DNA of 64,000 bases, taken from contig OX336393.1 of the NCBI GenBank assembly GCA_946902985.2, positions 360,512,779-360,576,778 on the forward strand, written 5' to 3'. Position numbers and translations under genes: made by a program. The notes below the pieces were generated by a model. The model saw only the letters and a program-made list of their open reading frames with translations, did not search any database and was not told the DNA's origin. Source of the stretch: Meconema thalassinum (Eukaryota > Arthropoda > Insecta > Orthoptera > Tettigoniidae). Positions 47,430-58,739 of the stretch are shown here, in pieces (position 1 is the stretch's first letter; every line of letters begins with the position of its first letter).

Positions 47430-48116
47430 CCGTCTCCGTGACTAAATGATTAGCGCGCTAGGCTTTGGCCAAAAGTGCCCAGGGTTCGATTCCTGACCGA
47501 GCCATCAGGGATTTTAATCTTCTGGGGTAGCTTGCCACGGTGGGTCAGTAGTTATCGTGTCAGACTTCTAACCCCCCAAGATAGCAGGTTCGCTCCTGGC
47601 CGTGGTAAGTGATTTTTGAAAGGCGACAAGAATCACTTCGTGCACGTCATACGTTGTTGGCATGTTAAAAAACCCATTTGAATTTAGTAGGCCGTAATTA
47701 ATTAATATCGTATGGCCTCGGGTGCCTGGTGCAAGCTTTGTTAATTGACACCCAGAGGGTAGCTTGCATGTCGAATTTCGTCGTTCCTTTGAACGCTATA
47801 AAAGTCAAGGAGGTTAGATATCTAAGTTCCTTGACACTACAGCGCTTTCAAGTAGAGAATGGAGGAACTTTTGTGTTGGCGGAAACTCCCGAGATTAATT
47901 AGGCCGTGTTCATATTGGCAAAATTAATCGCGGGATTTTCCGCCATCACAAAACTTCCGCCTTTCTCTACTAGAAAGCGCTTTAGTGTCAAGGAGCCTAA
48001 ATATCTAACATCCTTGACTTTCATAGCGTTCCAAGGAACAACTAAATTTGACATGCAACCTGCCTTCTGGGTGTCAAATAACAAAACTTGCACCCGGAAC
48101 CCGAGGCCATACGATA

Positions 48117-48168
<52 letters not shown>

Positions 48169-48280
48169 CTTCTGGGGTTAATTCCCGTGGCTCGGGGACT
48201 GGGTGTCGACACGCAGGTCGCCCACGGGTGTCAACTAGAAAGACCTGCACTCGACCTCTCCGGAGGCCACACGATCATTA
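47430..48280 (+). mobile_element. tRNA-derived SINE, family S4, split by SINE S3
   Basis: The head CGTCTCCGTGACTAAATGAT and box B region GGGTTCGATTCCTGACC are on the left. After the nested S3, the body continues with GTGGCTCGGGGACTGGGTGT and ends in GGAGGCCACACGATCATTA. Its tail resembles that of S3 (AGGCCATACGATATTA). Confidence 0.75.
47517..48178 (+). mobile_element. SINE S3 copy 4 with an internal inverted duplication
   Basis: The 12-bp duplication ATCTTCTGGGGT (47517-47528 and 48167-48178) encloses one insertion. Inside, 47529-47695 is the normal 5' part. About 47700-47900 is the 3' part in reverse. About 47900-48118 is the 3' part again in normal orientation, with a long ATT tail. Confidence 0.85.
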
Positions 48281-49104
48281 ATCACACTGCCTATAAAATT
48301 CACCTCGAGAAGGGTTCCCATGTAAAATATTGGACTCGTGAAAGCGGACAGCTGATTAATATTAGGTCTTATTCGGTGGAAAATGTGTTCACCATAAATT
48401 TTATTCCAACGGCAATCTGCATGCCTTCGGGAAAAAATCTTCCAATAGAAGAATACAGAAGAGTCTCGGCAATTCGAGGTGGACGGGACCAAGACTATCT
48501 CGAACTATAGAAAAACTTGCACTTAAGCACTCACAGTGAATAAAATCAAAATAATAGCTAGGCTACCACGTGCTCAAACAATATGATCCAAGACCAGACT
48601 GGTTTATGTTTAATACGTGGCGGAGATATACAGCTCACAAGTTTACGAACTGCCCGCCTTTGAAACCCAGCTGCGCGGCCATGTTTACATTTGATACCTG
48701 CGAGGAGTCAGAGCTGTCCCATTTGAGGCACAGCGTTGTCAACTTTCCACCGTAGCCACTGAGAGCAAGCCGCGAGACTGGATAGAACTGCATGTGACTG
48801 TGCACCACTGGCGACCTGAGAAGCGAGGCGGACTCCCAAACTCATGCTTTGGTCATGCTATTGGTCAGGAACCACCAGCTATTGGTCAACAGCGAACAGT
48901 CATAATTAATGTCGGTGCATGATACTTGGAATCGTTCGAGTCACCGGTTGTTAAAGAGAAATTTGAGAGAACCATATTGTAGGTAAGAAAGAGGGAGTGG
49001 TGGATAGGGGTAGGATTGGGGAACTGCCGGATGCTTGAGGCCAGTGTCCAGCGTGTCAACAAGCCCGTCACCGTGTTTAGATTTCGCGCAATGAAACTGA
49101 AGAT
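48281..49104. other. No recognised gene
   Basis: A frame continues from the ATT tail to about 48510 but has no motif and starts in repeats. I do not call it. Confidence 0.45.
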
Positions 49105-50299
49105 TTTTAGCCTACTTTTCACATTTTGTAAAAATGAGGAAAAAGTGGACTTATGAGATCGATCCGGGCAAATATGTGTCTGTCTGTCCCCCCCCCCCCT
49201 ATCAACTCCTAAACGGCTGTAGCTATCATAACTAAATTTGGTATTAGTAGAGATATATATATGTGAATATATGAAAAATCGCAATTGAAATTTGGGCTCC
49301 ATTTTGAATATCTCGGAAGGTATGTATGTGAGCTATTCCAAAACTCACGACACTCATGGCATACGTTGCAAGCATGTTAAAGAACCCATTTGAATTCAGT
49401 AGGCCGTATTCAATGGCAAAATTAATCTCGGGATTTTCCGCCAACACAAAGTTCCTCCATTCTCTACTTGAAAGCGCTGTAGTGTCAAGGAGTTTAGATA
49501 TCTAATCTCCTTGACTTTCATAGCGTTCAAAGGAACGACGAAATTCGACATGCAAGCTACCCTCTGGGTGTCATTTAACAAAGCTTGCACCAGGCACCCG
49601 AGGCCATACGATATTATTATTATTATTCCAAAATTGGCACACATATAGACAATAATAATTAAATTTAATTTCCAGGAGGCCATACATGACAGAGTTGCCA
49701 ACATGATTATACGGCTGCAAATAAGTCATATCGGTATATGGATGTAACTTCCATACTATCAATTCGATTTCAACCAAATTTCGTATGTACTATTTGTACC
49801 ATAGTACCTAAGATTCTAAATTAATTTGGAGTAACTAATATACGTCAGTGCTGCCAACATGATTTAAGCCTGCTAATAGGTCCAATTTTTGATTACATGT
49901 ATTTTTTATACTAACAAATGGATTTCATCCTAAATTGGCACATTAATAGATCATAATATTTCAGACTAATTCTAAGCAAAACAATCATGACATTGTTGAG
50001 ACATGAATTTACGCGCGCTGATAGATCGAATGTCTAACTGCATTTACATTATCCATTGAACTTCAACCAAATTTTGTGTGTGCATTATTTACCTTAAGAG
50101 AGGGATCTAAGAATATATTCAGGCACAAGGGCTGCCAAATGTAGCACTCTATTAGGCTACCCTATTTCAGGTATACTTCGAAATAATTAGAAATGTCAGT
50201 ATTACCTACTTAATTTCGTCATTATTCTAGATGGAATCATTGGTATGAATCTTAAATTTCTGAAAAGTAGACTCTTTAGTTCGTCACGAAACTATTTGT
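49105..50299 (+). mobile_element. HINE/DINE-1-like element, family C
   Basis: The 5' end TTTTAGCCTACTTTTC has the hairpin partner GAAAAAGTGGACTT. The GT stretch is reduced to TGTGTCTGTCTGT, followed by a C-run and CTATCAACTCCTAAACGGCT. The 3' end has GAAAAGTAGACT, a stem-loop (TAGTT/AACTA) and TTTGT at 50295-50299. A truncated S3 SINE is nested in it. Confidence 0.7.
49335..49633 (+). mobile_element. SINE S3 copy 5, 5'-truncated
   Basis: ATTCCAAAA flanks the insert at 49335-49343 and 49625-49633. The SINE at 49344-49624 lacks the tRNA-like head. Confidence 0.8.
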
Positions 50300-50449
50300 T
50301 TCTTTTAGTTACTTAAAATTTTTCAACTCGGATTTATAGGAATATTGAACTATCGAGACTCGAAATATCAAAACTTTACTGTATCGATATTTTACTTTCA
50401 ATGTTATATCAGTAACAGAATTTAGGATTCTGAGGAGTAGCCGTGGTTG

Positions 50450-51406
50450 TTAAAATTTTGCTTTTGAACTTGTCACAAAATTGAAATAAATTAGGCGCTA
50501 ATATCTTAATCCATGTAAGAAAATATACCGCGCCAATTTGCACAGCCCTCGCATGATTACGTCGTGAGAAAAATTCAATTTTCGTGGCGCCACCATGTTG
50601 GTCTGTGCTAAAGAGGTTATTGAAAGTACCATAGTTGAACGTATTTTAATGGTGTCTATGGACATACCGGTACACAATTTCAGTTTGATTGGTATAATGG
50701 ATTAGTCGCCACGTTAGATTGTTCCGTATGTAGACCATAGAGTTATGTACCAGTAGATGCATATTATTGCATTGGTCCATTATACAAACGTTTACTTCGA
50801 TCACTACGACAGAGAAATATTAACTTAATTTTAAAATTCACATAGCTAACATATTGAGTTTTGATATAGGCTTGTATTTTATTTTGATAATTTCAGGATA
50901 AATATTTTTTTGTTGTATTGAAAAATATGAAAACAATCATATTAATTTAGAGGCCTGTAAATCAAGACTTTATGAACATTTACCGAACCAAGTTTCACTA
51001 CGCTCGGATGATTTAATCGCGAGAAATTTCTATTTAAATACTTCAACTGCGTTTGCCCACCATGTTGGTTTTGTACTTAATAGTTTTTAACTAAATCTTA
51101 CCTTTGTATGTTCTATCACGATTCACAATAATTTTCCGAGTGACATCAGAAACAGTTTTGGTTATATAGAAAGCCGGGGAATGTGTTTGCGTGGCTGCCA
51201 TGTTGGATTGGTGAGACTTCTAACAACTTGAAATGCACGGTCGAGGTTGGACAAAATAGTAGCCTACTATGTCCTTGCCAAATTTCATCGTATCACTCCA
51301 GCCGTTTAAGTTCTAATGTAGGACACACACACATACGCGTACAGACACACACGAGCAAAAGGTGATCTTATAAGCTCATATTTCACATGATGAAAATTGG
51401 CTAAAA
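50450..51406 (-). mobile_element. Old family B element, 3' end lost
   Basis: The minus strand from 51406 (TTTTAGCCAATTTTC, worn hairpin) passes a short GT/GC microsatellite and TTAAACGGCTGGAGTGATAC. It then has CCAACATGGCAGCCACGC and a second unit with AAACTTGGTTCGGTAAATG. The left edge is approximate. Confidence 0.55.
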
Positions 51407-51421
51407 AGGGGACAGTACGAT

Positions 51422-52945
51422 TTTTAGCCTATTTTCAATTTTGAAAAAATGGCTTATGAGATCACCTTTTGTCCGTGTGTGTGTGCGTGTGTGTGTGTGT
51501 GAGGTGTGTGTGTGTCCCCCTAATAATTTCTAAACGGCTGGAGCGATTTCAATGAAACACGTTAATTTCATAGCACTGTCTCGGACGACCCCGACCGTGC
51601 CCTTCAATTTTTTTTACGTCTCACCAATCCAACATGGCGGCTGTGCGAAATATTACACCAGCATTCAATATCTCCGAAACTATTACAGATATCACCCTGG
51701 AATTTTTTACGGTGATAAAGGGAACTACTAGAAGTTTACTATGTGACTCTTGAAATACTGGTAACTACAAAACCAACATGGCGACCAAGCGAAGTTTCGA
51801 CGTTTAAATAGATGTTTCTCGCGATTTAACCAACCAAACGCAATAATACTTGGTACAGTATATGTTAATACACATTGTAATGTACCGACATCTAATTTCG
51901 TTCAATTGTTTACATAACTACAAGATGGCGGCTGTGCGAAATATTTCACTGGCATTCTATATCTCTGAAACTATTAGCGGTATTACCCTGATATTTTGTA
52001 CGGAGATAAAGGGCACTACTGGAAGTTCATCTATAAGATTTTCAAAAACCGGTTAACTACAAAACGAACATGGCGGCGAAGCAATTTTGAAAATTTAAAT
52101 AGATCTTTCTCGCGATTTAATGTTCCAAACTCAATGAAACTTGGTACAAGAAAAGTTTATACACATTGTAATGCACTGGTATCTAATTTATTTCAATTGT
52201 TTACATAACCTCAATATGGCGGCTGTGCGAATTTTTAAATTAATATTTTATTTCTTGTGTCGTAATCATGCGATCGAAGTGAAAGTTTGGATAATGAACC
52301 TACGCAATAATTTTCCTTTAATAGTACATGACTGTATGGCCTATACATTTAACAATCCAACATGGTGACCATCCGAAATATATAGACGGCTCTGAATATA
52401 TACGAATCTATTATAGCAATGAAACTGAATATTTTTATGTTCATATGGGCTATGAACATAAGTTCACCTATAGGACTTTCAATAACCTGGTGATCACAAA
52501 TCCAACATGGCGGCGACGCGAAATATAAATATTCACATGGACGTTTCTCGCAATTTAACCATCCGAGTGCAGTGAAACTTTGTACAGTAAATCCTTATAC
52601 GAATGTTCATCCACTGCCATCTAATTTATTTCTATTGTTTACATAACCACCAGAAAGCAGCTGTGCGAAATTTCAAAATCTCTTTGTTACTTCCTGTGTC
52701 CTAATCTTGCGATTGAAGTGTGAATGCTACACGTACACAATAATCTTCATGTAACAGTACATAACTCTAGGACCTACATAATTATATAAAGTCCAACATG
52801 GCGACCATCCGAAATATTTAATCGGTTCTCAATATCTACGAATCTATTACAGCAATCAAACTGAAATGTTTTATGTTGATAGTGGCAATTAACAAAAGTA
52901 GGATATATGAAAATAGGCTGTATAGTTCTTCACGGAACTACTTGT
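51422..52945 (+). mobile_element. HINE/DINE-1-like element, family B, copy B3
   Basis: Same plan as B1 and B2. It has TTTTAGCCTATTTTC, a GT microsatellite (51474-51515), CTAAACGGCTGGAGCGATTT, units with CCAACATGGCGGCTGTGCG, then GAAAATAGGCT, a stem-loop TAGTTC/GAACTA and CTTGT (52941-52945). Confidence 0.8.
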
Positions 52946-53699
52946 TAGGTAGTAGGGTGATTTGATATGAGTTATTTCCCAATATTCAATTTAATAGGGT
53001 ACAATCATGTTTACTGAAAACAAATTCTCTTTTGAGGTTTTCATAATATATGCTCTAAAAATAAAACCTTATGGCAGAGATTTGAATAGCGAAATTTTTT
53101 GTCTTGTATAAAATATGATCACTTTGATGGTCATGAATCTGATGATCTTCATTTGACGAAAGAAAGATGGCTAACTTTTAATACCCCATTTTAATTATTA
53201 TTTAATTGGTTATTTATTTAATTACTGCATCCATTTAATTGTATATTTATTTAATTATTATTATTCAATCTAATATAAAAGTAAAAGTCTGTATGTATGT
53301 ATGCATGTATGTATATATGTTGGTTCCGTATACAAATCTACACCGTTCCACCAATCTCAACCATATTTTGTATACACATAGTTTAGGACCCAGAAGGAAC
53401 CGCTGGCTACATGAATTTTCGATAGTATTTCTCATTCTTCTGATTTCGGCCCTTTTTCACTCAAAAACAGGCTAATCAAATCATAAAATATACTCATGAA
53501 GGAATGGCAAGGCAGATAGTTTCCATGGCAACATAGCTCAAGTCGAGACACGGCCGACTTGATGCCATTTGCGCTCAGCACTACCGGTATAGAAAATGAG
53601 GATCTTTACTTGAAATCACGTTAGTTACTCAATTGCTCACACAGCACTGTCAACCGAGTTTAGCATAACAAAGACTTGACACTATCTTCTTTCTACTAT
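52946..53699. other. No gene; GTAT microsatellite with flanking block
   Basis: A GTAT-rich run (53291-53320) is followed by CACCGTTCCACCAATCTCAA and ATATTTTGTATAC. This loosely follows the microsatellite-plus-block order of the HINE-like families. Ends were not found. Confidence 0.4.
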
Positions 53700-53714
53700 A
53701 TATTTGTCAAATAC

Positions 53715-55240
53715 CATTCACTCACTCACTCACTCATTAATTTATTCATCACGAAATCTCAGAAACCACCGAACGGATTGGAATGAAATCTGTATGCAGC
53801 TTACTCAAGGGCCGCAAATGCCCCCTAAGAGAGAAATTTTGGCTATTCAGGTTCTAAAGGGGTGTTAAGGGGGTAGACCTGCATTTAATTGAATAGCAAT
53901 ATCTCCCGATTGGTTTCATGGGGGGATGTGATACTCGGCATATAAACTCATCATTAAAAATAAGAAGACATGTGTCTGAGGGTTTTTCGATGTGGTGTAT
54001 ATTATGAGGTGAAAGGGGTGAAAAGTGGGGATTAAAAGATTATTAACGGAGCGTGTGTCTCTTAAACGACATAGGCGAGGAGTTTGAAACACAGCGAAAA
54101 AAAATCAACATAAAAAGAAGTAAATATGTGTTTGACAGTTTTTTCATAAATCCAATTTAAGGGGCCCATGGGGAGAGATGAAATTCTGAGGGGGGGGGGG
54201 GGAACAGGAAAGAAAGTGTCCTAACTGATTGACTGACTGGCTCACTCATCAAACTCAGGGGAAAAAAACTGCTTTAAATTAAGTAAATAGCTGTTCGACA
54301 GTTTTTTTTCATAAATCAAATTTAAGGAGTTCATGGGGAGGGGTGAAATACTAAAAAAAGAAAATTGAAAGAAAATGTCCAGACTAACTCACTTACTCAC
54401 TCTTTCATCATCGCCTAGCCAAAATTATTGAAGTTAGAAACATGACAGTTTGGGGATATGTTCATTGTATGTCAAAACCGTCTTCTAAGGGAGGATTTTC
54501 GGATATTCAGGTTCTAAAGGGGTCATAAGGGGGTTAAACCTGCATTTCATTGAATAACAATATCTCCCGATTGGTTTCATTGGGGGATGTGATACACGGC
54601 ATATATGCTTATCATTAAAAAGTAAGGAGACACGTGTCTGAGGGTTTTTCGATGTGTTTATGAGGTTAAAGGGGTGAAAAGTGGGGATTGAAAGATTCCT
54701 AACGGAGCGTGTATCTCTTAAACGACATAAGCGAGGAGTTTGAAACTCAGCGGGAAAAAAATAAGCATAAAAATAAGTAAATATGTGTTTGACCGCTTTT
54801 CCATAAATCCAATTGAAGGGGCCCATGGGGAGGGGTGAAATTCGGGGGGGGGGGGGGACAGGAAAGAAAGTGTCCTAACTGATTGACTGACTGACTCACT
54901 CATCAAACTCAGGGGGAAATACTGCTTTAAAGTAAGTAAAGAGCTCTTCGACAGTTTGTTTTTCAATCAAATTGAAGGGGTTCATCGGGAGGGGTGAAAT
55001 TCTGAAGAAAAAAAAATGAAAGGAAATGTCCTGACTCATTCACTCACTCATCATCGCCCAGCCAAAAATATTGAAGTTGGAAACTTGACATTTCGGGGAT
55101 ATGTTCGTTGTATGTCAAAACCGTACACTAAGGGAGGTTTTTTGGATATTCGGGTTCTAAAGGGGTCTTAAGGGGGTTAAACCTGCATTTCATTGAATAT
55201 CAATATCTCACGAGTGGTTTCATTTGTGGATGTGATACTC
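53715..55240 (+). repeat. Tandem repeat, unit about 650 bp, 2.3 copies
   Basis: The landmark ATTCAGGTTCTAAAGGGG lies at 53845, 54505 and (variant) 55148, giving steps of 660 and 643 bp. Each unit contains AATATCTCCCGATTGGTTTC, a GGGG-rich stretch and CTCACTCACTCA-type runs. No protein is supported. Confidence 0.9.
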
Positions 55241-55589
55241 GGCAAGTAGTGTGTTTTGGCCGGTTCCGCAGCCTCCACCTCCACACCCTCCACACAAGAT
55301 GGCGGCAGCCCTATAACTCCCGAACCCGTGGTCGGATTTTGACGAATGAGGTGTCATTGAACTCGGGCTAACACCCCCTTTCCTATGGACAACATATTTC
55401 AACCCCAAAAATAAAACCTACCCCTACTAGGGGGTGAAATTGTAATTTTTTTAGAGAATCTCTGTTACCAATTGCAACATGTGAGAGTTTGAATGCCGAT
55501 ATGGATTTAAACGTTGTTCCACATAAAGTGCATATGTTTGGTGGAAATCCACTATGAATTAGCATGCCCACTCATGGCTTTTGTAAGAG
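55241..55589. other. Edge of the 650-bp repeat; no gene
   Basis: ACAAGATGGCGGCAGCC at about 55296 and CCCGAACCCGTGGTCGGATT at 55318 repeat phrases from the HINE-like families. No frame is supported. Confidence 0.45.
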
Positions 55590-55853
55590 GGTGGGGGAGC
55601 GGATCCCTATAGATGGGTTATTGTTGACGGGTCATTGTTGGCGGGGTCATTGTTGTCGAGTCCTTGTGGACGAGTCCTTGTGGACAAGTCCTTGTGGACA
55701 GGTCATTGTTGACAGGTCATTGTGGACGAGTCTGTGTGGACGAGTCCTTGTGGACAGGTCCTTGTGGACGAGTCCTTGTCCCTTTGGACTGATCCCTTTG
55801 GCCTGGTTCCTACGGACTAGCCCATGAATTTATTTAAATTATGTCAAAGGGTC
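55590..55853 (+). repeat. Left terminal block of the polymerase element
   Basis: About twelve GACGAGTCCTTGTGG-like units (period about 15 bp) run to about 55815. They are followed by GCCCATGAATTTATTTAAAT and TATGTCAAAGGG. The same two parts in the same orientation occur at 62230-62453, about 6.6 kb downstream. Confidence 0.75.
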
Positions 55854-56089
55854 TAACTACATTTTGTGTGTGTTGAATTGACGTTGTTCACCACTACTAT
55901 AATGGAATAACGATATGAAAGGAAAGTGACGAAATACATGTGAACATACAAGGATCTAACTTGGTGGATGGATGTGTTCTAACGAGTCATTTGTAGTTGA
56001 AAGAGAATAATACATGTTCTTAAGATGTTAAAACTTAAGAAATGACACGTTCAGTAAGACGTCTTGTTACTTCCTGTGTCATATTACAG

Positions 56090-56380
56090 ACATGGCAGAG
56101 AGCGCGCAGATCTGTTGCTATGACTAACACTGCAGTAATTTGAAACCGCAAGTGTTCATGAAGACAATGGATGATGATCATGCAAAGTTAGCAGTTATTG
56201 GATATTACACAGGTGTTCCTTCAGGTGTCATGTTGCTGACATACCAGAGAGCGCACACTGCTGTTGCTATGACTGACGCTGCAGTAATTTGAAACCCCAT
56301 ATGTTGATTAAGACAATGGGTGATGATCATGCAAAGTCAGCAGTCATTGGATACCACACAGGTGTTCCTAGTGTACTTTG
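56090..56380 (+). repeat. Two-copy tandem repeat, unit 149 bp
   Basis: GCAGTAATTTGAAACC, then AAGACAATGG and ATGATCATGCAAAGT, then CACAGGTGTTCCT appear twice, offset by about 149 bp. It lies upstream of the predicted promoter. Confidence 0.8.
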
Positions 56381-56449
56381 GACTCTCAACTGTATTGGGA
56401 AAGGAATTGCAATGATCTGCAAAAAACTGCTGACACGAGCGATGAGAGT

Positions 56450-56457
56450 TTATATAA
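56450..56457 (+). promoter_or_regulatory. Possible TATA box for the polymerase element
   Basis: TTATATAAG lies about 130 bp upstream of a strong splice donor and is followed by pyrimidine-rich sequence. It fits a Pol II promoter for the spliced leader described next. This is a prediction from sequence alone. Confidence 0.4.
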
Positions 56458-56584
56458 GAGGGGTGTCATATATCTCCCTACTGTCAGTCTATATTACTCG
56501 CTTTGAGTGAACAGTGCTCTATTACTGCTCAAGAGTTGTAAAGAAAAGCCGTTTTGGTAGAAAATCATTAAATTATTTTGCAAG

Positions 56585-57501
56585 GTAAGTACTTATTATT
56601 AATGGATTGTAGTCTTTTATTACTAATTGATGTTGAAGTTATTGATTGGAATGTATTGATTGATTGATTGATTGATTGATTTGTTTACAGATAATTGGGT
56701 ACCTGTAGGTTACCAAATTCCTTCAATCTGTTCATTCAGTGACAGTAGTTGATCAATTATAAAAAGGTAAGTGCCCCCTCTAATAACTTTTAAACAGTTA
56801 GAGTGATATTTTCCAATGTTCACCACTACATGTTAGTGAAAATGGTATATTTGACAGTCAAAAGTTGGAACTACTTGACCATGGTGTGTAAAGCTAATTT
56901 TGTAGGTTAGATTTTGATTACCGCTCTATTAAGTTTGAATGTTCATTGCTAGGTGTCAGTGACAGAGGGAATATTTAAAGACTTAACCTCAGTTCACTTA
57001 ACTTTACCTAACTTAACCTTGTCATGTGACATGTTTTACAAGTTTAAACTTGTTTTAAGACTGCCTATGACATTACACTTAGCTCACTTAACTGGCGATC
57101 GCTGGTTTTTATCACGTGACATGTTCTACAAGTTTAGACTTGTTTTAAGACTGGCTATGACGTCACACTTAGCTCACTTAACTGGTGATCGCTGGTTTCT
57201 ATCACGTGACATGTTCTACAAGTTTAGACTTGTTTTAAGACTGGCTATGACGCCACACTTAGCTCACTTAACTGACGACCGCTGGTTTCTACCACTCTAT
57301 CATGTTCCAATGTTCACCGCTAGGTGTCAGTGACAGTGGTATATAGTAACCCCCAGTTAATACATAAAGTTAGACTTGCTAGGAGTTCACAGATCGATTT
57401 AAATACTCTGCTATAACCATTGACTGGAATATAATTAAACTATTTATATTGTACTTTTTGTTTTATCTTTTATTAACATTGATGATTTCTTTCTTTTATA
57501 G
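56585..57501 (+). other. Predicted 5' leader introns (two)
   Basis: Donor CAAG/GTAAGT at 56585 pairs with acceptor TTGTTTACAG at 56690. A 76-nt exon follows (56691-56766). A second donor AAAG/GTAAGT lies at 56767 and a long-pyrimidine acceptor TTTCTTTCTTTTATAG at 57501. The next exon reaches CACCATG within 22 nt. The three close consensus matches in the right order support splicing of an untranslated leader. Confidence 0.45.
57023..57292 (+). repeat. Three 90-bp tandem repeats with CACGTG and a CRE-like site
   Basis: CACGTGACATG or its variant occurs at 57023, 57113 and 57203 (period 90). The second unit holds the palindrome TGACGTCA at 57158-57165. The repeats lie inside the second predicted intron. 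They could be an enhancer, but this is only inferred. Confidence 0.85.
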
Positions 57502-57522
57502 ATATCTTGGAAAGTAATCACC

Positions 57523-58167
57523 ATGTTCAAGTGTGGTGACTGTAAGAAACAGTTCTCAAGACCTGACAACCTTCAACGACACGCAAATGCTAAACATGAC
57601 ATTAAAATGTTTGTGTGCAGTCATTGTGCTACCACATTTAACAGACAAGATAGTCTTGGACGGCATGTAAATTTAATGCATGTCAGTTCAGCACCTTTTT
57701 CATGTTCAGTTTGTGATCTTGGTTTTTCTGCTGTAAAGCGATATCAATCCCACATGGTTGAAGTGCATGGGGAACAACAGGAATTAAAAACTGTAAAACC
57801 ATCAACTAGCACGGAACCTTTAAACAAATGTGATGCTCAAAAGCGTAAACGTTCTCAAGATTATGAAAATAGTTGTGCAACAAAAAGAAAAAAGAATGGT
57901 GAACCTTCAATAACCCATTGTGATGTTTGTAATATTGATATACCTTCTTCAATCATTCATGGACATTTACGCAGTATTCAACATAAAAATAACGCTTGTC
58001 ATGAAAGAAATTCTGGAAATATTCAACAAATTGGTAGTGCATTTAAAAGTCGAATTGCTAGTTATAGACTTTACAGTAAAGAAAAAACTCAAAGTATTGA
58101 ATCATTTTTAAAAAAATGTTCAACCTACTGTGTTTGGCTTAGTAGAAAATGTTTTATTAGAGCATAA
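57523..58167 (+). CDS. C2H2 zinc-finger N-terminal segment of polymerase element
   Basis: The first 214 codons of the element's main gene start at a good context ATG (CACCATG). Three classic C2H2 fingers follow: FKCGDCKKQF...H...H (residues 1-26), FVCSHCATTF (about 30-54) and FSCSVCDLGF (about 59-82). A basic, lysine-rich linker and a fourth finger-like unit, HCDVCNIDIP...H...H, come next (about 131-154). The frame ends shortly after IESFLKK, where reading continues in another frame from 58130. Zinc fingers ahead of an arthropod polymerase B presumably bind DNA. The break near 58110-58160 means the gene is damaged or needs an unseen event. Confidence 0.7.
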   Translation: MFKCGDCKKQFSRPDNLQRHANAKHDIKMFVCSHCATTFNRQDSLGRHVNLMHVSSAPFSCSVCDLGFSAVKRYQSHMVEVHGEQQELKTVKPSTSTEPLNKCDAQKRKRSQDYENSCATKRKKNGEPSITHCDVCNIDIPSSIIHGHLRSIQHKNNACHERNSGNIQQIGSAFKSRIASYRLYSKEKTQSIESFLKKCSTYCVWLSRKCFIRA

Positions 58168-58738
58168 AACAATTAAAATGAATTTTGAACTTTTTGGCCT
58201 CTATGTAAAAACTGGGAGCGAAGGTGAAATTACAGATATCAAATCTTTTAATACAAAAAACATAATTGTTAGCGAATCAACTAATATTAGTGATATATAT
58301 CAAAATATTTCAAGTGCCATCATCGTGAAGAGTGAAGAGTTCCAGGAAAGGGAGTCAGGCTGGGCGTTGGTTGAAGTACTTTATTTAGAAACCAACCTGA
58401 ATAAATATAATCCCCTTCGAGCATCATCATACATTGATTTACCTGCATGGATTAAACGTAAGAATGCTTGTGTAAACGTTATGAATAATGATGACGCATG
58501 CTTTGCATGGACTGTAACCTCAGCTCTCCATCCAGCACCGATGAATGAAAAGAGAACGTCATCATATCCTCACTATTCTTCAGTGTTAGATTTAAAAGAA
58601 ATAGAATTTCCTATGGCGATAAAAGACATTCAACGTTTTGAAGAGCTGAACAATATAAGTATTAATGTTTATGGAATTGAAAATAAGAGTATAGTTGGTC
58701 CTCTATATTATACTCAGGAAAAAAGGATGCTCATGTAA
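58130..58738 (+). pseudogene. Polymerase element, second segment
   Basis: A 202-codon frame overlaps the end of the zinc-finger segment. It contains SGWALVEVLYLETNLNKYNP, LRASSYIDLPAWI, a KRKNACVN...DDACFAWTV segment and INVYGIENKSIVGPLYYT. I recognise this only as the linker that usually sits between the zinc fingers and the exonuclease part in such arthropod proteins. It stops at 58738. Homologous-looking sequence (HVNLLYITEG...) continues in another frame up to the next segment, so there is at least one further frame break at about 58725-58740. Confidence 0.65.
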
Positions 58739-58739
58739 A

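Noticed and set aside
48088..48510. 140-codon frame beginning in a poly-Tyr run
   Set aside because: It starts in the ATT tail of a SINE, and the rest shows no motif.
53140..53172. Third hammerhead-like motif (CTGATGATCTTCATTTGACG)
   Set aside because: The inner stem is only partial and no outer stem is found.
55564..55827. 87-codon frame with repeated SLWTSPCG residues
   Set aside because: It is the 15-bp minisatellite read in frame. No start context or homolog is apparent.
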